A DNA stretch of 16,265 nt, from the NCBI RefSeq assembly GCF_036404855.1, contig NZ_DASWYS010000155.1, positions 1-16,265 of the forward strand. The letters run 5' to 3'. Each line of letters starts with the position of its first letter. The first letter of the stretch is position 1. A program made the translations under genes and the position numbers. The notes beneath the pieces are model-generated. The model was given only the letters and a program-made list of their open reading frames with translations, was not told where the DNA came from and ran no database searches. Shown piece after piece: positions 1 to 6,943 of the stretch. The stretch is from Pelomonas sp036404855 (GTDB lineage Bacteria; Pseudomonadota; Gammaproteobacteria; Burkholderiales; Burkholderiaceae_C).

Positions 1-227
1 CGGAGCTGCTTGTGCGCGCGAACGACGCCGGCCAGCGAGCACTCGTCGGTGATGGCCAGCGCCTCGTAGCCCTGCGTGATGGCGCGTTCCACCAGCTCCT
101 GCGGCTCGGAGGCGCCACGCAGGAAGCTGAAAGCCGTCAGACAGTGCAGCTCGGCGTAGCGTGGCAACTCGTGGGGCTGGCGCAACTCATGCAAGTGCGC
201 ATCGCGATTGGACAGGGGGGGGCTCAT
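1..227 (-). CDS. dnaE2: Error-prone DNA polymerase ImuC/DnaE2, N-terminal part (gene continues beyond position 1)
   Basis: This is the C-family translesion polymerase of the ImuA-ImuB-DnaE2 mutasome, which copies across damaged bases during the SOS response. Only the first 75 codons are present. They encode the start of the PHP domain: YAELHCLTAFSFLRGAS at about residues 24-40 and AITDECSLAGVVRAH at about 57-71, both typical of DnaE2. The ATG (225-227) overlaps the imuB stop in an ATGA arrangement, so translation is probably coupled to imuB. Codons 2-4 include a run of eight C (G on the plus strand, 215-222), and the PHP frame is correct only with all eight. The family is normally over 1,000 residues, so most of the gene lies outside. 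The family call is confident. Catalytic residues cannot be checked. Confidence 0.93.
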   Translation of the reverse strand, partial: MSPPLSNRDAHLHELRQPHELPRYAELHCLTAFSFLRGASEPQELVERAITQGYEALAITDECSLAGVVRAHKQL

Positions 228-1516
228 GCGAACGCGCCGTGAAGAAACCAGCCCGAGGTGACCGCCGCCGCATCCGGCAGGCGTTCGCGGTAGACCCACA
301 GCAGCCCCCGCGCAGCGCTGCGATAGACGTAGTAGTCGCGCGTCTGCAGACCGCTGCAGTCCCACCAGCCGGCCTCGATGCGGTGCGGGCCGCTGACGCG
401 GCTCAGCGGCCCGCAGTAGACGGGTTGCTCGCGTGCATCGCAGCGCAGCGGCTGAGGAGGTTCGATGAGCCAGGTGGGCTGGGGGCCCGGCGCACGGCGC
501 ACCGGCGGGGATGCGGCTGCGGGCCAGGGGTGCCAGCTCTGCATGCGGTCCAGGCGATGGTCCTCGTGCAGGCGGCCCTCGAGCACATGATCGGCGCCCA
601 GCCGTACGGAAAGCCGCTCCAGCAGCGCGTTCGTCGTCGTGCGTTCCTGCGGCTCGCTGGCGCCGGGCAGCAGGCCGACGCTCAGTTCTTGCAGCGGCAG
701 CACGGTGTCGGCGCTCAGGCTGATCTCGCCTGCCGGCGCGGCCAGCGTCGTGCGGGACAGGTGCTCGCCCAGCAGGCGCGTGAGGCGGCGCAGGTCGCGA
801 GTCGTGTCGGCCGTGGACAGGGTCAGCTCACCGCTGCCGGCCACGTCGCGCGCACGCATCGCGTCGTGCTGCCAGGCCAGGCGCAACGCACGCACCCCTG
901 CGTGGCGCGCGGCAAGGAAGGCGCAGAGCTGGCGCAGCAGTTGTTCGGCAAAGTTCAGCAGTACCGGCGCATGCTCGACGCGGTAGGGCAGCTCCAGGCG
1001 TGCGTCGAAGCGGTCGGGCAGTGTCAGCCAGTCGTGCACCTCGGGCAGGTCACCATAGGCCTGGTCCAGTGCCGTCAGCAGCGCGGGACCGAAGCGTTTG
1101 GCGAGCGCCGCACGTGGCAGCCGGCGCAGCGCGCCCAGGCGCTGGCACCCCAGGCGGGCCAGCATGGCGTGGTGGACATGGGCGGCGGAGAGGGCCGTTG
1201 GTGGCAAGGCGTCCAGCCTTTCGCAGAGCCGACCCTGCCGCGGTGCGTCAGGGCAGCGAGCCAGTGCGAGCGCCGCCAGTGCGGTTGGCGCCCAGGCTGT
1301 GGCGCCCAGGGCCAGACCGGCCTGCTCGGCTTCGGCATGCAGTCGCAGTCGCAGCGCGCGCGCCCCGCGGAACAGCCGCAGGCTGGCCGACATCTCGGCG
1401 ACGACCGCCTCCTCCAGCCGGGTGACGCGCGGCGTGAAGCTCAGCGCCAGCCAAGCCAGGGCGTCGACGTCACCGGCGGGCGCATCAGGCGTGCAGCACA
1501 GTGCGAGCCAGCGCAT
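224..1516 (-). CDS. imuB: ImuB, catalytically inactive Y-family polymerase-like mutasome hub
   Basis: A 430-residue protein of the DinB/UmuC superfamily that, in studied bacteria, links ImuA, DnaE2 and the sliding clamp but does not polymerise DNA. The N-terminus MRWLALCCTPD lies where active Y-family enzymes carry a metal-binding aspartate, so the palm looks inactive, as expected for ImuB. Residues about 100-155 resemble the thumb/helix-hairpin-helix region, with LGCQRLGALRRLPRAALAKR. A possible degenerate clamp-binding stretch is QELSVGLLPG (276-285). The C-terminus has the typical ImuB block GWWDCSGLQTRDYYVYRS and LLWVYRERLP...GWFLHG (about 383-426). The start overlaps the imuA 3' end by 32 bp, and the stop overlaps the dnaE2 start by 4 bp. 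The whole cassette is expected to be driven from the LexA-controlled imuA promoter. Confidence 0.95.
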   Translation of the reverse strand: MRWLALCCTPDAPAGDVDALAWLALSFTPRVTRLEEAVVAEMSASLRLFRGARALRLRLHAEAEQAGLALGATAWAPTALAALALARCPDAPRQGRLCERLDALPPTALSAAHVHHAMLARLGCQRLGALRRLPRAALAKRFGPALLTALDQAYGDLPEVHDWLTLPDRFDARLELPYRVEHAPVLLNFAEQLLRQLCAFLAARHAGVRALRLAWQHDAMRARDVAGSGELTLSTADTTRDLRRLTRLLGEHLSRTTLAAPAGEISLSADTVLPLQELSVGLLPGASEPQERTTTNALLERLSVRLGADHVLEGRLHEDHRLDRMQSWHPWPAAASPPVRRAPGPQPTWLIEPPQPLRCDAREQPVYCGPLSRVSGPHRIEAGWWDCSGLQTRDYYVYRSAARGLLWVYRERLPDAAAVTSGWFLHGAFA

Positions 1517-2357
1517 CGGCGCGCTCCGTCGGTGGACTGGCTGACGTGAGCGCAGGAGCCGGTGCCGGCTGGGCCTGCCGCCTGGCTGCCGTCAGCAGCG
1601 GCTCGACCGCATCCGGCACGGCAAGGAGCTGCAGCCAGCCCTCGTGAGCCGGGCCGCGGCGCTTGAGCAGGTGGAGTTGCAGTTGCCAGGTTTCACCGGG
1701 TTGCACGATGGCGCGCAGCGGCGCGGCCGAGGACTGCTGGGCGACGCGCTCCGGCCGCACCACAAAGGCCGGCGCGTCCGAACCCAGCGCATTGACCTGC
1801 AACCGCCGGATCTGCTCCGGTCGCGCCTCGGGCAGCCAGGCCACCACGGCCACGCGCGACTTGATGGCCTGCTCGGCCGTCCAGAGCTGCTGGGCCGGTG
1901 TTGCGGCCTTCACCCAGACCAGTGCTGACGGCGGCAGCCCCAGCGCCTGCAGGCCTGGCAGATGCGGCGTGTGCGGCGGATTGACGAGCAGCAGCGAGCG
2001 CAGTGCGGGCGGGGCAGTGCGCCCCTTGGGACCTGGTGCTGCGGCCGACGGGGCTTGGGCCGCCCACCAACCTCGCAGGGCCGGCGCCAGCAGCCGCCAC
2101 TCCAGTATGCCGAATTGCGGCATCAGCAGCTCGGTGACGGCCTGCAGCGGCCACCCGCCACCGGGCAGCTCGGCGTCCAGCGCCGCGAAGCCGCTGGGCA
2201 GTGTCAGGTCGACGGCAGCGCTCAGGCTGCTGCCGCGCCACAGCCGGCCCTGCAGGCGGGCGTCATCAAGCGACAACCCACCGCGCTTCTCGGCCAACAG
2301 TGCAAGACTGCAGGGAGGGGCGACGGGGATAGGCAGGGGGGCGGAAGCGGTCGACAT
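1485..2357 (-). CDS. imuA: ImuA, RecA/SulA-like translesion synthesis accessory protein
   Basis: First gene of the SOS mutasome cassette, 290 residues from the chosen ATG at 2355-2357. The diagnostic segment is LPSGFAALDAELPGGG (about 53-68) followed by WPLQAVTELL, typical of ImuA in Proteobacteria. The GGGWPLQ stretch takes the place of a Walker A motif, so a nucleotide-binding lysine is not evident. Later conserved-looking segments include SLLLVNPPHTPHLPGLQALG and RRLQVNALGSDAPAFVVRP. ImuA partners ImuB and modulates RecA in studied relatives. An in-frame TTG at 2412-2414 would add 19 residues. It lies next to the LexA box and about where transcription should begin, so it is unlikely to be the start. 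No clear Shine-Dalgarno precedes the ATG. The C-terminal tail (about 250-290) is Ala/Pro-rich and overlaps the imuB start. Confidence 0.92.
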   Translation of the reverse strand: MSTASAPLPIPVAPPCSLALLAEKRGGLSLDDARLQGRLWRGSSLSAAVDLTLPSGFAALDAELPGGGWPLQAVTELLMPQFGILEWRLLAPALRGWWAAQAPSAAAPGPKGRTAPPALRSLLLVNPPHTPHLPGLQALGLPPSALVWVKAATPAQQLWTAEQAIKSRVAVVAWLPEARPEQIRRLQVNALGSDAPAFVVRPERVAQQSSAAPLRAIVQPGETWQLQLHLLKRRGPAHEGWLQLLAVPDAVEPLLTAARRQAQPAPAPALTSASPPTERADALARTVLHA

Positions 2358-2414
2358 GGCCGGGCGGCAGAGGCGGATCGGAGGGAAGGAGCCGGAGCCT
2401 GAATGAGACCACAA

Positions 2415-2434
2415 TACTGTTGTTGTATCCAGTA
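2415..2434. promoter_or_regulatory. LexA (SOS) operator upstream of imuA
   Basis: The sequence TACTGTTGTTGTATCCAGTA fits the gammaproteobacterial/betaproteobacterial SOS box: TACTG and CAGTA arms around the CTG-N10-CAG core. It lies 58 bp upstream of the imuA ATG. On the minus strand a weak -10 candidate, TATTGT (2411-2416), overlaps its edge, so bound LexA would block RNA polymerase. This places imuA-imuB-dnaE2 under damage control. The diverging YCII gene starts 84 bp away on the other side and could be affected too, but I see no paired promoter for it. Confidence 0.88.
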
Positions 2435-2517
2435 TTTTCTACCCGTCGACCTGTCGGGCGGCTAGCATTCCAGGCCTTCCCGTTCTGCCGACAACCGTCT
2501 TTTCAGGAGCCTGCCTC

Positions 2518-2901
2518 ATGCCGATGAACGACTATCTGGTTCTCTCCCGTGGTCAGTGGAGCGCAGATGCCCGCCCGCAGGAGGTGCAGCGCGCCATCGA
2601 CGCTTTCTACGTCTGGTACGAGCAGGGCCTGGCCGAGGGGCGGCTCAAGCCCGGCAGTCGCCTGGAGCAGGGCGCGCGCATCGTCGCGCAGGGCCTGGTC
2701 ACGGACGGCCCGTTTGCGGAGACCAAGGAATGGGTGGGCGGTTACTGGTTCATCGTTGCCGAGACGCTGGAGCAGGCCGCGGCGATTGGCGCCGAGAACC
2801 CCTGCCTGCGGTTCGGCCTGACGCTGGAGATTCGCCCGCTGGACGCCACCCGCGCTCACGTGACGGTGCCGACCAACGAGACCCCCGCCAACTGGCGTTA
2901 G
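2518..2901 (+). CDS. YCII/DGPF-domain protein
   Basis: A 127-residue single-domain protein with the YCII-related (DGPF) ferredoxin-like fold. The hallmark is VTDGPFAETKEWVGGYWFIV (61-80), followed by the usual ETLEQAAAIGAENP helix. In this family a conserved His/Asp pair is proposed for catalysis in some members. Here the aspartate of DGPF (residue 63) is present and the molecular function is unknown. Some DGPF genes sit beside ECF sigma factor genes, but no sigma factor is seen here. The start at 2518 is supported by AGGAG at 2505-2509 with 8-nt spacing. The stop TAG (2899-2901) interlocks with the srkA stop on the opposite strand. It diverges from the SOS cassette and may share its regulatory region. 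Confidence 0.88.
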   Translation: MPMNDYLVLSRGQWSADARPQEVQRAIDAFYVWYEQGLAEGRLKPGSRLEQGARIVAQGLVTDGPFAETKEWVGGYWFIVAETLEQAAAIGAENPCLRFGLTLEIRPLDATRAHVTVPTNETPANWR

Positions 2902-3953
2902 GCGAAGCCGTCGCCGTCGAAGTCCGCCACGTCTTCGTCTCGCACGAGCGTCGGGGGCGAGTCCTTGGGCTTCATCGCCTCCAACTGCTCGCGCAGCTTG
3001 GCGACCTGGTCCAGCCAATAGTTGGGCGTGCCGAACCAAGGGAACGCGAGCGGGAAGGCCGGGTCGCCCCAGCGGCGCGCCAGCCAGGCGCTGTGGTGGA
3101 TCATGCGCAGCGTTCGCAGGGGCTCGATGAGGCGCAGCTCGCGATCGTCGAACTCGGCGATCTGCTCGTAGCCGTCCAGCACGGCGTTGAGCAGATGCCG
3201 TGCGGCATCGGGCTCTTCATTGGAGCTGGGCAACAGCATCCACAGGTCCTGCACCACCGGGCCCATGACGGCGTCGTCCAGATCCACGAAATGCGGGCCG
3301 CGGTCGGGCGTCCACAGGATATTGCCGGGGTGGCAGTCGCCGTGCAGGCGGGTCAGCTGCAGGTCGGGCAGGCTGTCGAAGGCGGCCTGGATCGCGGCGA
3401 TGCAGCGCTGCGCGGCGTCGTCCCAGGAGGGGGCGATCTCGGGCGGGATGGCATCGTTGGCCATCAGCCAGTCGCGGGCGGTCTGGGCCGGCGAGGCGCT
3501 GGCCCAGGACAGGCGCTCGGCAAAGGGCTTGCTGCGGCCGACGCCATGCAGGCGGGCCAGCAGCCGGCCTATCCAGCGCAGCACTTCGGGGTCTTCCAGC
3601 TCGGGACCGCGGCCTCCCTGGCGCGGCGTGACGGCCAGCCGTTGGCCCTGATGGTGGAACAGCGTGGGGCCGCCGGCCAGCGGCCACGGTGCGGCCACGG
3701 GCACCTCGGCAGCGGCGAGTTCGGCGGCGAAGCCGTGCTCCTCGAGGATCTGGGCGTCGCTCCAGCGCGCCGGGCGGTAGAACTTGGCGACGGCCGCTCG
3801 GCCGTCCTCCAGGTGCAGCATCAGCACGCGGTTCTCGAAGGAGTTGAGCTGCAGCAGTCGGCCGTCGGCGCGCAGGCCGGCGGCGTCTAGGGCGTCAAGC
3901 ATGAACTCCGGCGTCAGGTCGCCGAAGCTGAGGTCAGGGGTCGCGTGGTGCAT
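2898..3953 (-). CDS. srkA: Stress response kinase A (YihE/RdoA-type Ser/Thr protein kinase)
   Basis: A 351-residue kinase of the aminoglycoside phosphotransferase-like fold, cytoplasmic, linked in E. coli to protection against Cpx/envelope and oxidative stress death. Visible motifs in order: NSFENRVLML (37-46), typical of SrkA; the ATP-binding lysine in AVAKFYRP (residue 57); the catalytic loop HGDCHPGN (204-211, Asp206); and the metal-binding VDLDD (223-227). The C-terminal part, with PWFGTPNYW (305-313), also fits the family. The start ATG 3951-3953 matches family N-termini (HHATPDLSFGDLTPE). A TTG at 3978-3980, overlapping the upstream stop, would add nine residues and is less likely. It lies 23 bp downstream of the DUF2726 gene, so they may be co-transcribed. 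The acidic tail ending DFDGDGFA is species-specific. Confidence 0.92.
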   Translation of the reverse strand: MHHATPDLSFGDLTPEFMLDALDAAGLRADGRLLQLNSFENRVLMLHLEDGRAAVAKFYRPARWSDAQILEEHGFAAELAAAEVPVAAPWPLAGGPTLFHHQGQRLAVTPRQGGRGPELEDPEVLRWIGRLLARLHGVGRSKPFAERLSWASASPAQTARDWLMANDAIPPEIAPSWDDAAQRCIAAIQAAFDSLPDLQLTRLHGDCHPGNILWTPDRGPHFVDLDDAVMGPVVQDLWMLLPSSNEEPDAARHLLNAVLDGYEQIAEFDDRELRLIEPLRTLRMIHHSAWLARRWGDPAFPLAFPWFGTPNYWLDQVAKLREQLEAMKPKDSPPTLVRDEDVADFDGDGFA

Positions 3954-3976
3954 CCGGCGAGTGTCGCCGGATCGGC

Positions 3977-4831
3977 TCAACCCCTGCGGGGGCGCTGGGT
4001 GGCGTAGCGCGGTGCGTCGACGACAACACCGACGATGTCGTCGAGCATGGCCTCGTCGTCGGCGTCATCCAGCACGGGCAAATTGCGCGGGCTGTAGCGC
4101 GGGGTGGGGTCGAGGTCGCGCGCGGACAGGCGTCGCTGCGGCTGGGGCGGCGCGGTCTGGACCGGCGCACGCGGGTAGCGCTCGCCATAGCCCTCGACGC
4201 CGCCGAAGACGCTGGCGTCCTGCCACAGCGGCAGGGGCTGGGAGAACTGGCCCCAGTCGCTGCCGAATTCATCCTCGCCCGTGCTGGCGCGGCGACGTGG
4301 CAGACCCGGCATTGCGGCGGGTGCTGGCAGCGGGCCGCGTGGGTTGCTGCCCTGGGGCACGAGGAGCTGCAGTTCGGCAACGCTGGGAAGCTGGTCCATC
4401 GCGCAGCGCAGATAGCGCACGCGGCAGGCCGACAGCACAGCATGCTTGATCTGCAGGCTGCGCGGCGTGACGCCCCGCTCGCCTTCCAGGTCGATGGCCG
4501 CCAGCACGCGCCCGTTGGGGCTGCAGACGGCGAAGGTCACGTGGGAGGCGCCGAGCAAGTCGAACCAGTAGCGCACTTCCTTGGCCTCGGTCGGCTGGCA
4601 AAAGCGCACCAGCGGTAGCTTGGACAGTACGACGTGATGGGGCAGGGCCTCGCGCAGCAGACGGAAGACGCGCCGCTCGTCAGTCGTGAAAACCGGGCGG
4701 GCTGTGAGTGACCACTCCGCCGGCAATCCTTTATTGGCGTACGCCGGCCGCCGCAAGGCCCAGATCAGGCTGATGGCCAGACCCAGGACGCAAACAGCCA
4801 GGGCGGCGATCCAATAGATGGCGTACGGCAT
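3977..4831 (-). CDS. Membrane-anchored DUF2726 protein
   Basis: A 284-residue protein of unknown function. Residues 4-26 form one hydrophobic membrane segment (AIYWIAALAVCVLGLAISLIW) followed by RRP, suggesting an N-in anchor. Residues about 44-158 match the DUF2726 pattern: start DERRVFRLLREALP, a VLSKLPLVRF strand, HVTFAVCSPNGRVLAAIDLEG in the core, then a helix and LRCAMDQLPS. DUF2726 is related to nuclease-like (restriction endonuclease/NERD) folds, but nuclease activity is not shown for this type, and the core D114-x-E116 is only suggestive. The rest (about 160-284) is Pro/Arg-rich and probably disordered, with an acidic patch, DDADDEAMLDDIVG, near the end. The ATG at 4829-4831 has GAGGG close upstream. 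An upstream TTG (4873) is less likely because the hydrophobic segment would no longer begin at the terminus. Confidence 0.8.
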   Translation of the reverse strand: MPYAIYWIAALAVCVLGLAISLIWALRRPAYANKGLPAEWSLTARPVFTTDERRVFRLLREALPHHVVLSKLPLVRFCQPTEAKEVRYWFDLLGASHVTFAVCSPNGRVLAAIDLEGERGVTPRSLQIKHAVLSACRVRYLRCAMDQLPSVAELQLLVPQGSNPRGPLPAPAAMPGLPRRRASTGEDEFGSDWGQFSQPLPLWQDASVFGGVEGYGERYPRAPVQTAPPQPQRRLSARDLDPTPRYSPRNLPVLDDADDEAMLDDIVGVVVDAPRYATQRPRRG

Positions 4832-4927
4832 GTCCCTCGAGGAGTTCGGCGGCGACGCCGATCCTCGGCGCAATGGTCGGGCAATGTAGCGCAGCGTCCC
4901 CTAAAGGCATTACTCGCAAGTCCCGAT

Positions 4928-4947
4928 TCCCCCGGAGCTGAGGGGGA
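4928..4947. other. Inverted repeat between the GNAT and DUF2726 genes
   Basis: TCCCCC and GGGGGA form a 6-bp stem with an 8-nt loop in the 149-bp gap 4832-4980. It could help end GNAT transcripts, but there is no T-tract on either strand, so its role is unclear. The rest of this gap shows no clear promoter to me. Confidence 0.25.
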
Positions 4948-4980
4948 GCATGTCCAGGGGCAGGGATGTCAGGGAATCAT

Positions 4981-5778
4981 TTATTCCTTGGCGGCCCGGC
5001 CTGGTGATTCGAAATGAGCCTTGACCTCGGCCACGCTGTCAACGAAGCCGCTCAGCACCTGGGCCTGACGCTTGAACTGGAAGTCCAGTTCGCCCAGATG
5101 CCGCTCCAGGGCCTGTTCGACCTGGGAGCCGAAGGAGTCCGGCGGCAGACGCAGCCAGGCTGCGGACTCGCCGCCGTCGCGCTCGACGATGGCGCCGGCG
5201 GCCGTGGCGATGCGCAGCATGGGACGGTTCTCGCTCAAAGCGTGGATGAAGAGGGTGTCGATGCCGCGGTTGCGGGCGTGCAGGGCGGCCGTGTCGAACA
5301 GGCGCCGGCCCAGGCCCCGGCCGCGCGACTGAGGCAACACGGAGACGCCGAACTCGGCCATCGCGCGGTCGGGTTCGCCCGGTAGCGACTGGCCATAGGC
5401 CAGGTGGGCCAGTGCGGTCAGTTGCAGGTGGCGGTTGAAGATGCCCAGGACCTCGTCGCGATTGAAGTCGATGCCGAGGGCGTACTTGTGGATCTGCTCG
5501 TCCGAAGCTGGGTAGCCGAAACGCAGATAGCGGTCCTGGGCGTCCAGCGCGAGCAGGTGCTCGGCGATGCGGCGCCGGTGGCGGCGGGCCAGGGAGCGGA
5601 TGGGCACCCAGGTCGACAGGCGTTCCAGCGCGGCCCGGGCCCCTGCCAGGGGGCTGCTCGATTCGGACGCGGCAGCCGGCGCATTCGGATCCGGGCCGAA
5701 GGCCGACAGCTCGTGATCCCAATCGCCCGCCGGTTCCACAGGCGGGGGGGTGGGGGCGGCGGGCGGTTTGCGGGGCAT
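4981..5778 (-). CDS. GNAT-family N-acetyltransferase
   Basis: A 265-residue protein whose centre is a Gcn5-related acetyltransferase domain (about 58-212). The acetyl-CoA pyrophosphate loop is QSRGRGLGRRLF (150-161), preceded by the strand AEFGVSVLP (141-149). The later segment LSENRPMLRIATAAGA (181-196) is the usual motif-B helix. The acceptor substrate cannot be told from sequence. An N-terminal stretch of about 50 residues is Pro/Ala-rich and probably disordered. About 50 residues follow the domain and are largely helical (QVEQALERHLGELDFQFKRQ onward). Related two-part proteins occur in Burkholderiales as general GNAT proteins. I chose ATG 5776-5778; a TTG at 5824-5826 would add 16 residues. 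It diverges from rplM. Confidence 0.85.
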   Translation of the reverse strand: MPRKPPAAPTPPPVEPAGDWDHELSAFGPDPNAPAAASESSSPLAGARAALERLSTWVPIRSLARRHRRRIAEHLLALDAQDRYLRFGYPASDEQIHKYALGIDFNRDEVLGIFNRHLQLTALAHLAYGQSLPGEPDRAMAEFGVSVLPQSRGRGLGRRLFDTAALHARNRGIDTLFIHALSENRPMLRIATAAGAIVERDGGESAAWLRLPPDSFGSQVEQALERHLGELDFQFKRQAQVLSGFVDSVAEVKAHFESPGRAAKE

Positions 5779-5843
5779 GGCTTGGCCGGGTGGATATGCC
5801 AAGGGTAACGCGCCGAGGCCTTTCAAACCACCGGACGAGCTGC

Positions 5844-5849
5844 TACACT
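5844..5849 (+). promoter_or_regulatory. Candidate -10 element of the rplM-rpsI promoter
   Basis: TACACT fits a sigma-70 -10 box and is the best candidate in the 5779-6012 gap. The -35 match is poor (CTTTCA or TTTCAA around 5820-5826, spacing 17-18), so the assignment is tentative. It would give a leader of about 155 nt before rplM. Confidence 0.4.
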
Positions 5850-5886
5850 CGTGGGCTTTTCCGTCAAAAGGCTGCGGGAAAGGGGC

Positions 5887-5912
5887 CGCAGGCGCGCGTC
5901 AAGCGCGCTGCG
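5887..5912 (+). other. Strong GC hairpin in the rplM leader (upstream)
   Basis: GCGCGC pairs with GCGCGC around a GTCAA loop. The stem continues with CGCA/TGCG below a one-base bulge. It falls well inside the predicted untranslated leader of the ribosomal protein operon. There is no following T-run, so it is not a simple terminator. Autoregulation by L13 or S9, or mRNA stability, are possible roles but not shown. Confidence 0.45.
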
Positions 5913-5970
5913 CCGAGAGGTTGTGCAACAGACACAGCACCGAGGCCGGTCGAAGTTTCAGCCATCCATT

Positions 5971-5994
5971 GCCGGCTTCCTCATCGAGGCCGGC
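5971..5994 (+). other. Hairpin just upstream of the rplM start
   Basis: GCCGG pairs with CCGGC, enclosing an inner CCTC-ATC-GAGG stem-loop. It ends 18 nt before the rplM ATG. No obvious Shine-Dalgarno follows it (the spacer is GTAGCGAAAGCAACTCTC), so the structure may shape ribosome access. Confidence 0.45.
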
Positions 5995-6012
5995 GTAGCG
6001 AAAGCAACTCTC

Positions 6013-6441
6013 ATGAAGACCTTCAGCGCCAAGCCGGCCGAGGTGACGCACGAGTGGTTTGTGATTGACGCCACCGACAAGGTGCTCGGACGTGTTGCCA
6101 GCGAAGTGGCACTCCGTTTGCGCGGCAAGCACAAGGCCATCTACACGCCTCACGTCGACACCGGTGATTTCATCGTCATCGTCAATGCTGACAAGCTCCG
6201 TGTGACCGGCAACAAGGCCACCGACAAGGTGTACTACCGTCACAGCGGCTTCCCTGGCGGCATCTACGCCACGAAGTTCAAGGACATGCAAGCCAAGCAC
6301 CCCGGCCGCGCGCTGGAGAAGGCCGTCAAGGGCATGCTGCCCAAGGGCCCGCTGGGTTATGCCATGGTCAAGAAGCTGAAGGTCTACGCAGGTCCCACGC
6401 ACCCGCACACCGCTCAGCAGCCCAAGGCTCTCGAGATCTAA
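6013..6441 (+). CDS. rplM: 50S ribosomal protein L13
   Basis: A 142-residue protein, the same length as E. coli L13, an early-assembling 23S rRNA-binding protein of the large subunit. It starts MKTFSAKPAEVTHEWFVID and carries the family segments VLGRVASEVALRLRGKHK (about 24-41), DFIVIVNADKLRVTGNK, YYRHSGFPGG and ALEKAVKGMLPKGPLGYAM. The ATG at 6013 gives the standard N-terminus. The frame is open for 54 further codons upstream from a GTG at 5851, but that extension is unlike L13 and falls in the leader. No good Shine-Dalgarno is visible. It is followed by rpsI after a 9-bp gap, the usual two-gene ribosomal operon. Confidence 0.98.
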   Translation: MKTFSAKPAEVTHEWFVIDATDKVLGRVASEVALRLRGKHKAIYTPHVDTGDFIVIVNADKLRVTGNKATDKVYYRHSGFPGGIYATKFKDMQAKHPGRALEKAVKGMLPKGPLGYAMVKKLKVYAGPTHPHTAQQPKALEI

Positions 6442-6450
6442 GGAACGGCC

Positions 6451-6843
6451 ATGATCGGAAACTGGAATTACGGTACTGGCCGCCGCAAGTCGTCGGTCGC
6501 TCGCGTCTTCATCAAGAAGGGCACGGGCCAGATCATCGTCAACGGCAAGGCCATCGACGCTTACTTCGGTCGTCAGACCTCCATCATGATCGCCAAGCAG
6601 CCCCTGCTGCTGACGAACAATGGCGAGGCCTTCGACATCAAGGTGAACGTGCACGGTGGTGGCGAATCCGGCCAAGCCGGCGCCCTGCGCCTGGGCATCA
6701 CCCGCGCGCTGATCGATTACGACGCTACCCTGAAGCCCGAACTGAGCCGCGCCGGCTTTGTCACGCGTGACGCGCGTGAAGTTGAGCGTAAGAAGGTCGG
6801 TCTGCACGGCGCCCGTCGCCGCAAGCAGTTCAGCAAGCGTTAA
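6451..6843 (+). CDS. rpsI: 30S ribosomal protein S9
   Basis: A 130-residue protein, matching the usual length. S9 sits in the small-subunit head, and its C-terminal arginine touches P-site tRNA. Family features are NYGTGRRKSSVARVF near the start (about 6-20), GGGESGQAGALRLGITRALI (about 69-88) and the basic tail GLHGARRRKQFSKR ending in KR. The start is supported by AAGGA (6440-6444), which overlaps the rplM stop, with 6-nt spacing. Co-transcribed with rplM, and transcription ends at the hairpin 20 bp downstream. Confidence 0.98.
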   Translation: MIGNWNYGTGRRKSSVARVFIKKGTGQIIVNGKAIDAYFGRQTSIMIAKQPLLLTNNGEAFDIKVNVHGGGESGQAGALRLGITRALIDYDATLKPELSRAGFVTRDAREVERKKVGLHGARRRKQFSKR

Positions 6844-6862
6844 TTTTTTGCGCTTCGACATC

Positions 6863-6893
6863 AAAAGGCCGCTCCATGCGGCCTTTTGTTTTT
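6863..6893 (+). terminator. Rho-independent terminator after rpsI
   Basis: A perfect 10-bp stem, AAAAGGCCGC / GCGGCCTTTT, with a TCCAT loop, followed by GTTTTT. The A-rich left arm could let it act on the opposite strand as well, but no gene there needs it. Confidence 0.93.
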
Positions 6894-6943
6894 GCGCCGA
6901 CAATCCCCATATTCGTGTTCGAACAGATTCACAGGAGCCCGCC

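Noticed and set aside
161..1549. Long plus-strand open frame opposite imuB
   Set aside because: It is a composition shadow: Gln/Ala/Arg-rich, no recognisable family, fully covered by the well-supported imuB.
5851..6012. In-frame 54-codon extension of rplM from a GTG
   Set aside because: The extension has no resemblance to L13, lies in the structured leader just after the promoter candidate, and the ATG at 6013 gives the standard 142-residue protein.
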